Assembly: GCA_046482855.1 (NCBI GenBank)
Contig: JAWOEH010000005.1
Location: 1-6,683 of the forward strand
Origin: CAYVSF01 sp046482855
Lineage (GTDB): Bacteria; Bacteroidota; Bacteroidia; Bacteroidales; UBA12077
Reading direction: 5' to 3'
DNA length: 6,683 nt
Positions 1 to 4,167 of this stretch are shown in pieces. A program made the translations under genes and the position numbers. How positions within the stretch are numbered: the first letter of the stretch is position 1; every line of letters begins with the position of its first letter. The notes under the pieces were generated by a model. The model had not been told where the DNA came from and made no database searches. It saw only the letters and a program-made list of their open reading frames with translations.

Positions 1-268
1 AGCGGCAAAACTAATGGAATATTTCAAATGTTTCATAAAAAAAAAGGAAGAACCATTATAAACAAGAGACCAGCCAGATATAGGCCCTTAAATCTGACTT
101 CTCGGTAGAGTTCTCAAAAAACGTTGCTCTGACTAACAAAAAGGCTGCATTCTGCTCCTCTCAGAATCATCCCGGATATCCTTTGGCAAAAGAAATACTG
201 GTTCTTTGGCTGAAAATTTCTTAGTTTAGTACTTACGCTTTCACATTCTATAAGTAAATGAAAAACAG
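1..268. other. Left-edge stretch without a convincing gene
   Basis: No complete coding frame is visible. Two plus-strand frames are open at the left edge: one ends at a TAA at 59-61 and would give a short lysine-rich tail (AAKLMEYFKCFIKKKEEPL), the other ends at a TAG at 106-108. Either could be the last codons of a gene starting outside the window, but neither is recognisable. A small perfect hairpin lies at 149-167 (ATTCTG, 7-nt loop, CAGAAT) without a T-run. No clear promoter for the downstream remnant can be assigned. Confidence 0.5.
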
Positions 269-547
269 ATGCCCGTAGCCTATACGATTACAAACTACCA
301 AAAAACTCGAAAAGACACATTAGGCCTGTTAAAAGCTGCCCAACGAAAACACATGATTCACAGCTTGACAGAGATTGAAATTCATCAAGTTCGAAATCAA
401 ATTCGGGCCTTACGTAAATCAGAAAGCAACTACATCTCTTTTACCGGCTATATGATAGCAGTCATCAGCAAGAGTGCAGGAAGAGTGCGGGAAGAAGCAG
501 GCATATGCATGCCAATGCGAATAAAGAAAGCAACTTACAACGAGTAA
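269..547 (+). pseudogene. Truncated, frameshifted 2-oxoacid dehydrogenase E2-type acyltransferase remnant
   Basis: The open frame encodes 92 residues. About the first 70 resemble the start of the catalytic (acyltransferase) domain of E2 subunits of 2-oxoacid dehydrogenases, as found in stand-alone, lipoyl-less members of 220-300 residues. The signs are a basic RKHMIHSL stretch at residues 26-33, where relatives have RKHHI-L-EVDVT, then an alternating charged helix, then ISFTGYMIAVISKSAG at 56-71, matching the family's LSFTAFIIxCLAKAV pattern. After residue 71 the frame loses all resemblance. Skipping one copy of an 11-bp tandem repeat (471-492) restores a frame reading RHMHANANK, close to the family's next block (HMHAYRN). 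That frame then runs into trmO, so the rest of the domain, including the catalytic His/Asp end, is missing. A fragment this short cannot be an active acyltransferase. Family assignment is from memory of motifs, not from alignment. Confidence 0.55.
471..492 (+). repeat. 11-bp tandem duplication causing a frameshift
   Basis: AGAGTGCAGGA (471-481) is followed directly by AGAGTGCGGGA (482-492), differing at one of 11 positions. Eleven is not a multiple of three, so gaining one copy shifts the frame by two. Removing either copy joins ISKSAGR to SRHMHANANK, which restores resemblance to E2 acyltransferases. The sequence is purine-rich, so slippage is a plausible cause. Confidence 0.6.
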
Positions 548-568
548 ACACCAGGATACCTCTTAACC

Positions 569-1048
569 ATGAAACAGCTACTCCTAAACCCCATTGGTTA
601 CATCGAAAAGCAAGAAAGCAGATGGCTTATCCGGATCTTACCGGAGTATAAAGCAGGATTGCTTAATGTAAAGGATTTTAGTCATTTGCATATTATTTGG
701 TGGGGCCATCTTTTTGATGAACCATACAACAGAAAGAAACTTGTTGTAAAAAACCTGTTCAAAAAGGGGCCCGATGAAACAGGTGTGTTTGCCACTCGAT
801 CGCCTGCACGCCCCAATCCTGTGCTTATAAGCTCCATAAAAGTGGAGAAGGTAGACATAAATAAAGGCATCCTCTATACTCCTTTTATTGATGCCGAAGA
901 GGGAACACCTGTATTGGACATTAAGCCCTACTTTCCGATGGAGCGAATTAAACACTGTCAGGTCCCTTACTGGTGCCGACACTGGCCTCAATGGCAGGAA
1001 GATACAGTTGACTTCAATTGGCAAGATGAAATCCACATCGAAAAATAA
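569..1048 (+). CDS. trmO: TrmO/TsaA-family S-adenosylmethionine-dependent methyltransferase, short form
   Basis: The 159-residue product is a TsaA-like (TrmO) protein. Characterised TrmO uses S-adenosylmethionine to methylate N6-threonylcarbamoyladenosine at position 37 of threonine tRNA, giving m6t6A. The family signature is clear: NPIGYIE at residues 7-13, FSHLHIIWW at 37-45, the cofactor-site block GVFATRSPARPNPV at 72-85, and the second block from D108 through GTPVLDIKPY at 112-121. A tryptophan-rich tail (VPYWCRHWPQW) follows, as in other short members. Escherichia coli TrmO is about 235 residues; this protein has only the beta-barrel domain and lacks the C-terminal domain, so the tRNA substrate is less certain. 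The ATG at 569 is chosen because the conserved N-terminal NPIG block begins six residues in. It lies 21 bp after the stop of the E2 remnant and 30 bp before the CPBP gene, with which it may be co-transcribed. Confidence 0.85.
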   Translation: MKQLLLNPIGYIEKQESRWLIRILPEYKAGLLNVKDFSHLHIIWWGHLFDEPYNRKKLVVKNLFKKGPDETGVFATRSPARPNPVLISSIKVEKVDINKGILYTPFIDAEEGTPVLDIKPYFPMERIKHCQVPYWCRHWPQWQEDTVDFNWQDEIHIEK

Positions 1049-1078
1049 CAGCTCCAATCCTCACAACGACATAAAACA

Positions 1079-1855
1079 ATGAATAACAAGAACATAAACA
1101 TACTCCGTATAGCTTTGTTTTTTGTTTCTGCTACGCTACTGAGTGCTCTGTTCCGCTATCGAATTATCACCATTTCGATGCTTTCCGATAGAATACCAAC
1201 CTGGATCGACGAGCTTGGCACGGCACTGCTTACCGGCGTCGGTGTGTGGGTGGCAGCTATTGTGGCAAGAAAATGGCTCCGTCAACAGAGCAAAACTCAA
1301 ATATCCTTGCTGGGTGATGAGCCGTTATTAAGTATCCTGATGAGTCTGTTGCCTATTCTGCTGCTAACCATAATTGGCGTGCAAAACCCCTATTCGGTGC
1401 CAATCCATTTGTGGGGGTTTACAGCCATTACAGCCACTCTGCTTTATTGCGTACTGGAAGAGTATGGATGGCGTGGGTATTTGCAGGAAGAATTGAAATT
1501 TCTAAAGCCCTGGATACGCTATAGCCTGATTGGCCTAATTTGGTATATCTGGCATTTATCATTTCTGGAAGATCCCTCGGCGTTGAGTGTATTAACAGGC
1601 CTGGGAATGCTCATATTGGCAAGTTGGGGCATCGGGCAGTTGGCGCTACTCACCCATTCAATACTGGTAGTAGCCTGTTTTCACTTGTTGATTCAAATTA
1701 TGTTCTTCAATGCCTTTTTCCGGGAACTCTTAACCGGGCGGGACAAGCTGATTATCTTTACCATCCTCTTGGTTGGCTGGCTGATACTACTAAAACTATG
1801 GCAAAAAAAATCCGACGAAAAGGATTTGCTCCTTAACACCGAATTTCAGGAATAA
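1079..1855 (+). CDS. CPBP-family intramembrane glutamic protease-like membrane protein
   Basis: This 258-residue integral membrane protein carries the motifs of the CPBP (CAAX prenyl protease 2 / bacteriocin-processing, Rce1-like) family. Motif 1 is EEYGWRG at residues 127-133, with the two catalytic glutamates and Arg132. Motif 2 is WYIWH at 155-159, with His159 but Trp where most members have Phe. Motif 3 is centred on His202 (HLLIQ), with Gln206 where Asn or another residue is common. Hydrophobic segments lie near 8-27, 47-64, 85-101, 110-126, 149-163, 172-205 and 222-240. Family members cleave prenylated proteins, peptides or anti-sigma-type substrates in the membrane, or serve in bacteriocin self-immunity; the substrate here is unknown. 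It follows trmO closely on the same strand and is probably co-transcribed with it, without an evident functional link. The conserved glutamates and histidines suggest an active protein. Confidence 0.85.
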   Translation: MNNKNINILRIALFFVSATLLSALFRYRIITISMLSDRIPTWIDELGTALLTGVGVWVAAIVARKWLRQQSKTQISLLGDEPLLSILMSLLPILLLTIIGVQNPYSVPIHLWGFTAITATLLYCVLEEYGWRGYLQEELKFLKPWIRYSLIGLIWYIWHLSFLEDPSALSVLTGLGMLILASWGIGQLALLTHSILVVACFHLLIQIMFFNAFFRELLTGRDKLIIFTILLVGWLILLKLWQKKSDEKDLLLNTEFQE

Positions 1856-1864
1856 ACCCAATCG

Positions 1865-1903
1865 GGAGATAGAAAGAATCAAAGTACCGATTCTCTCTTC
1901 TCC
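1865..1903. terminator. Hairpin between convergent genes, possible bidirectional terminator
   Basis: GGAGATAGAAAGAATC (1865-1880) pairs with GATTCTCTCTTCTCC (1889-1903) across an 8-nt loop, giving 15 base pairs with one A-C mismatch and one bulged T. It sits 10 bp after the CPBP stop codon and 36 bp beyond the end of the converging minus-strand operon, where a shared terminator is expected. Neither strand has a clean T-run after it, so Rho-independent termination is uncertain. Confidence 0.4.
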
Positions 1904-1939
1904 GTCACGGTATCTATCCTGTTCAACTCAGAAAGTAAG

Positions 1940-2182
1940 TTAACCTTGTTGGTTGTGTTTGTTTTTTTGCATTAATCGTACAGCCCCCATATATAAAAGG
2001 CGCTGTATAGCTCTTTGCACGGTAATCTTAAGCGACGCTTCAAAATTTGCTTTAAATGTAGACACGCCTATCGAAAAGGCCTGCTCATGAATGCGGGCTT
2101 CTTGTCGATAAATAGCTTTTGCAAATTTCAAATCATTCACCGAGCGTATCTTTACCAGCTCGTGGTTCGAAGGGGTACTCAT
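1940..2182 (-). CDS. Small hypothetical protein, last gene of the YtxH/holin operon
   Basis: I do not recognise this 80-residue protein. It is rich in Lys, Arg, Ala and Gln, has no signal peptide or clear membrane segment, and looks mostly helical. The C-terminal half (about residues 48-75, EASLKITVQRAIQRLLYMG onward) could form an amphipathic helix ending in a basic, glutamine-rich tail. Its ATG overlaps the stop codon of the upstream holin-like gene in an ATGA arrangement, which strongly supports it as a translated, coupled gene rather than a chance frame. Position and size recall YqjK, which follows yqjD-yqjE in Escherichia coli, but I see no sequence resemblance good enough to call homology. 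A peripheral or partner role with the two envelope proteins is inference only. The plus-strand frame opposite has no such support. Confidence 0.65.
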   Translation of the reverse strand: MSTPSNHELVKIRSVNDLKFAKAIYRQEARIHEQAFSIGVSTFKANFEASLKITVQRAIQRLLYMGAVRLMQKNKHNQQG

Positions 2183-2550
2183 GAGTGTTCGGTTTCGTCT
2201 TCATTAAAAATTAGGGGAGCGATGTTTTTCACAATATGATTTGCAAAGAAACGCTTGCGCAACAGGAACACCACCAAAGCTACTACCACAAAAAAGCCCG
2301 AGGAAAGGAGAAGCCCTTCCGTAAGTGTCCCATGGTTTCCGGCTTCGTACCAGAAGGAGAACGCAAGCGTTAGAAGCAAGAGTATAAACAATAAAACCAC
2401 CAACAAAAAGATGGAGGTTAGCAGGTATACGCCTGCTTTTGTTACATTCTCTAAAAGATTTACCTTCCAAAGATTTATACGTGCATCAATATAACTCTTA
2501 ACAACGCCTGAGAGTTCTGAGAAATTCTCTTGTAGTGATTTGTCTTTCAT
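2179..2550 (-). CDS. Phage-holin-superfamily / YqjE-like (DUF1469) two-helix membrane protein
   Basis: The 123-residue product has the layout of the putative Actinobacteriota holin-X / YqjE family. A soluble amphipathic N-terminus (about residues 5-38, with SYIDARINLWKVNLLE typical of the family) is followed by a long hydrophobic helix near 40-67, a short polar loop (YEAGNHGTLTEG, about 68-79), a second helix near 79-97, a basic RKRF turn, and an acidic tail. Despite the holin name, non-phage members are chromosomal envelope proteins linked to stress, and no phage gene is near. In Escherichia coli the relative YqjE follows YqjD, a ribosome- and membrane-associated protein. Here the gene sits 34 bp downstream of a YtxH gene and overlaps the next gene by 4 bp, so the three are most likely one operon. 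The biochemical role is unknown. Confidence 0.8.
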   Translation of the reverse strand: MKDKSLQENFSELSGVVKSYIDARINLWKVNLLENVTKAGVYLLTSIFLLVVLLFILLLLTLAFSFWYEAGNHGTLTEGLLLSSGFFVVVALVVFLLRKRFFANHIVKNIAPLIFNEDETEHS

Positions 2551-2584
2551 GATATAATTTTAGGTGCACTTAGGTAGTTAGTGG

Positions 2585-2899
2585 CTACTTTTGCGCCTCT
2601 TTCGCTTTCTGTTCCACATTTTTGGCTGCTTCAACTTTCGCCTTTTTCAATTCGGATTCCAGATCGCTTACCCGTTGCTTCATTTCATCGACAAGTGTTG
2701 AGATTTCGCTCTTAAGTTCGGTAACTTTTGAATCGAATCCTTCACCTACGTCGTGATAAGTTTGAGAGGCCTGGTGCTTTATTTTTTCACGCGTACGTGA
2801 GCCCTTGTCCGGGGCAAATAAAACTCCTGTAACAGCTCCGGCTGCTGCACCGGTTAAAAAGCTTAACAAAGCGGTTGTTGCGTGATTTGAGTCTGACAT
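2585..2899 (-). CDS. YtxH-domain (gas-vesicle GvpP-like / general stress) small membrane-anchored protein
   Basis: The 104-residue product has a YtxH domain at the N-terminus. A glycine- and alanine-rich hydrophobic helix (about residues 9-28, LTGAAAGAVTGVLFAPDKG) runs into the characteristic APDKGSRTREKI block, followed by a long charged heptad-like helix (about 55-100) likely to form a coiled coil and ending in a lysine/alanine-rich tail. Family members are small envelope-associated stress proteins of unknown biochemistry. The ATG at 2899 is preferred over an in-frame TTG at 2926 because an AAGGAT Shine-Dalgarno-like sequence lies 7 bases before it, unusually clear for this kind of genome, and because the domain starts directly after it. 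It is the first gene of the three-gene minus-strand operon. The architecture (one membrane helix plus a coiled coil) parallels YqjD/ElaB proteins, with the helix at the opposite end. Confidence 0.8.
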   Translation of the reverse strand: MSDSNHATTALLSFLTGAAAGAVTGVLFAPDKGSRTREKIKHQASQTYHDVGEGFDSKVTELKSEISTLVDEMKQRVSDLESELKKAKVEAAKNVEQKAKEAQK

Positions 2900-2905
2900 A
2901 ATCTT

Positions 2906-2914
2906 ATCCTTTTT
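2906..2914 (-). promoter_or_regulatory. Shine-Dalgarno-like site that decides the YtxH start
   Basis: Read on the minus strand, AAAAAGGAT lies upstream of the ATG at 2899, with AGGA ending 7 bases before it. The upstream in-frame TTG at 2926 has no such sequence. This favours the shorter, 104-residue product. Confidence 0.55.
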
Positions 2915-2941
2915 AGGGTTAAACAATAATTTATAATGGGC

Positions 2942-2983
2942 CCCGGTTACCGGGAATACCCTATGAGTGCCTAATTGGGCACT
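2942..2983. repeat. Two small inverted repeats in the YtxH leader
   Basis: CCCGGT-T-ACCGGG (2942-2954) is a perfect palindrome with 6-bp arms around one base. AGTGCC (2966-2971) pairs with GGCACT (2978-2983) across a 6-nt loop. Both lie 40-85 bp upstream of the YtxH start, so they would be in its leader if transcription begins further upstream, or could be protein-binding sites. Neither is followed by a T-run. The rest of the 2900-3162 divergent intergenic region shows no gene; it contains a direct repeat of CCTGAC (3071-3076 and 3083-3088) of unknown meaning. Confidence 0.35.
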
Positions 2984-3131
2984 TCTACTATACTTAACAA
3001 ATAGAAATAGAGATTGTTTGCTCAGAGTACCAAAGCTTTACACCCTTTTGATTAGAAACATCCCCATGTTCCTGACATTCAGCCTGACGTAAGCCTTAAT
3101 TTTCGTCAAGAATTTGGGAAATTACCATGAT

Positions 3132-3144
3132 AGGCAACTTGCCT
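3132..3144. repeat. 13-bp palindrome upstream of the cassette promoter
   Basis: AGGCAA-C-TTGCCT is a perfect inverted repeat with 6-bp arms around a single base. It is 19 bp upstream of the putative -33 element of the membrane-protein gene, a position suited to an activator or second regulator site. It does not match the ACTTTG/CAAAGT element. Chance occurrence cannot be excluded. Confidence 0.25.
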
Positions 3145-3162
3145 TCTTTTTAAGGAAAAATA

Positions 3163-3193
3163 TTGCTTATTTGACAAAAATGAGTTTACTTTG
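3163..3193 (+). promoter_or_regulatory. Putative Bacteroidota-type promoter of the membrane protein-regulator-creD cassette
   Basis: A TTG at 3163-3165 is followed 20 bp later by TTACTTTG (3186-3193), close to the Bacteroidota sigma factor pattern of TTG near -33 and TAnnTTTG near -7; the second base of the -7 box is T rather than A. Transcription would begin around 3199, leaving only about 15 nt of leader before the ATG at 3214. The -7 box is the left arm of the operator-like inverted repeat, so a bound repressor would cover it. Confidence 0.4.
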
Positions 3194-3209
3194 AAAAACA
3201 AAGTACTTT
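3187..3209 (+). promoter_or_regulatory. Operator-like element, copy 1 (upstream of membrane protein gene)
   Basis: TACTTTG (3187-3193), five A bases, then CAAAGTA (3199-3205) form a perfect 7-bp inverted repeat, and CTTT follows so that AAAGTACTTT (3200-3209) is a second, overlapping palindrome. The net arrangement is three half-sites: ACTTTG-N5-CAAAGT-ACTTT. The same arrangement recurs before creD at 4134-4155. Dyad symmetry, overlap with the promoter and the presence of a winged-helix regulator in the operon suggest a binding site for that regulator; this link is inferred. Confidence 0.6.
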
Positions 3210-3213
3210 TAAA

Positions 3214-3831
3214 ATGGACAAACAAAAATATATCGAGGATTTACAGGAGATTAAGGAGATGATGAGTCGCTCCTCCCGCTTCCTCTCTCTTAGTGGATTA
3301 TCTGGCGTATTGGCCGGAGTGGTAGCCATACTTGCAGCCTTTGCAGCTTATAAAACGGTATATGCCCAACAGGATTACCTTAGCTACCGCAGAGCAATAC
3401 TTACTACCGAAAGCCTTCTTACGCTTCTGGCTATTGGCCTTATGGCTGTTATCCTGGCTGTTGGCGGGGGAATTCTGTTTTCTTCGCGAAAAGCACGTAA
3501 GAAAAGCCAGCCTGTCTGGAATATTCAAACCAAGCGCATGTTGGCAAATTTGCTCATCCCTTTAGTTAGCGGCGGGATCCTAACCCTTTTGCTACTCTTG
3601 AAAGGCTATGTGGGCTTGGTAGCTCCCCTTACGCTTATTTTTTATGGCTTGGCATTGGTGCAGGCCAGCCATTTTACGCTGAAAGAGGTAAAAAGCCTGG
3701 GCATATTGGAGATCGCACTCGGATTGCTGGCTACTTATTTTATCGGGTATGGGTTGCTATTTTGGGTGCTAGGCTTCGGGTTGTTGCACATCATTTATGG
3801 CGTAGTTATGGAAATAAAGCATCCTTCGTGA
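3214..3831 (+). CDS. Six-pass hypothetical membrane protein, first gene of the CreD cassette
   Basis: The 205-residue protein begins with a charged helical segment (residues 1-20), followed by about six membrane helices near 24-46, 67-90, 110-130, 132-152, 160-180 and 182-200. A lysine/arginine-rich loop (SSRKARKKSQPVW, about 90-102) between helices 2 and 3 and the basic N-terminus suggest both face the cytoplasm. No catalytic or cofactor motif is visible and I do not recognise a named family; proteins of this kind are seen next to winged-helix regulators in Bacteroidota. The ATG at 3214 comes 4 bp after the operator-like element in an A-rich context. Its stop lies 8 bp before the regulator's ATG and overlaps the alternative GTG start, so the two are translationally linked. 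A role in sensing envelope state or modulating the regulator is a guess from context. Confidence 0.75.
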   Translation: MDKQKYIEDLQEIKEMMSRSSRFLSLSGLSGVLAGVVAILAAFAAYKTVYAQQDYLSYRRAILTTESLLTLLAIGLMAVILAVGGGILFSSRKARKKSQPVWNIQTKRMLANLLIPLVSGGILTLLLLLKGYVGLVAPLTLIFYGLALVQASHFTLKEVKSLGILEIALGLLATYFIGYGLLFWVLGFGLLHIIYGVVMEIKHPS

Positions 3832-3839
3832 GAACATTC

Positions 3840-4118
3840 ATGCATAATTTCGATAAAGCCTTCGAAAACAAGGTACGTCTGGGCATTATGTCGGCTCTGA
3901 TGGTAAATGAATACCTTGACTTTAAAGCATTAAAAGAGTTGCTGGAGGTAACCGATGGAAATCTTGCCAGCCACTTAAAATCATTAGAAACCAGGAACTA
4001 CATATCCATCAATAAAGAATTTATCAACCGTAAACCCAATACCCAATATAAAGCGACATCTCAAGGGAAGTCTGCTTTCAAAAAGCACATTAAAGCACTG
4101 GAAGATCTTCTACAATAA
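3840..4118 (+). CDS. Winged-helix transcriptional regulator (HTH_34, MarR/ArsR-like)
   Basis: This 92-residue protein is a single winged-helix domain of the HTH_34 type. Helix 1 (FDKAFENKVRLGIMSALMVN, residues 4-23) has the family's start. DFKALKELLEVTDGNLASHLKSLE (27-50) is the helix-turn-helix, with TDGNLASHLKSLE as recognition helix. The wing runs about 54-72 and contains the conserved RKPNTQYKAT, and a C-terminal helix (75-92) is the probable dimer contact. No ligand or metal-binding domain is present. An in-frame GTG at 3828 overlaps the preceding TGA (GTGA) and would add four residues (MRTF); it matches the usual length before KAFEN and could be the true start, but the ATG at 3840 is given as the safer choice. 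Being between the membrane protein and creD, each preceded by the same dyad element, it is the obvious candidate to bind both, probably as an autoregulator. Confidence 0.88.
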   Translation: MHNFDKAFENKVRLGIMSALMVNEYLDFKALKELLEVTDGNLASHLKSLETRNYISINKEFINRKPNTQYKATSQGKSAFKKHIKALEDLLQ

Positions 4119-4133
4119 TTTTTTTATCTATTC

Positions 4134-4155
4134 ACTTTGCGTTTCAAAGTACTTT
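4134..4155 (+). promoter_or_regulatory. Operator-like element, copy 2 (upstream of creD)
   Basis: ACTTTG (4134-4139), CGTTT, CAAAGT (4145-4150), then ACTTT (4151-4155) repeat the half-site order and spacing of the element at 3187-3209, while the 5-nt spacer differs. Conservation of the arms and the third half-site but not the spacer is the pattern expected of a protein-binding site. It begins 16 bp after the regulator's stop codon and ends 12 bp before the creD ATG. TCACTTTG (4132-4139) could serve as a -7 box, but no TTG sits at the right distance upstream, so a separate creD promoter is only possible. Confidence 0.6.
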
Positions 4156-4167
4156 AAAACACACAAC

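Noticed and set aside
638..1057. Long minus-strand frame opposite trmO
   Set aside because: It is antisense to a gene with clear TsaA motifs and has no recognisable protein features.
2015..2239. Plus-strand frame opposite the small operon gene
   Set aside because: The minus-strand gene has an ATGA overlap with its neighbour, while this frame has no context or motif.
2179..2550. Prophage lysis gene, suggested by the holin-superfamily name
   Set aside because: No phage genes surround it, and the family is widespread as chromosomal envelope proteins beside YtxH- or YqjD-like genes.
2900..2926. TTG start at 2926 for the YtxH protein
   Set aside because: The ATG at 2899 has a well-spaced AAGGAT sequence and directly precedes the conserved domain.
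3762..3839. Upstream ATG at 3762 for the winged-helix regulator
   Set aside because: It would place 26 extra residues over the end of the membrane protein gene in another frame, and the winged-helix family has no such extension.
4131..4147. Possible cre tag (TTCAC-N6-TTCAC) of the CreB response regulator upstream of creD
   Set aside because: TTCAC is present at 4131-4135, but the sequence six bases on is TTTCA, not TTCAC. The ACTTTG/CAAAGT dyad shared with 3187-3209 explains the site better.
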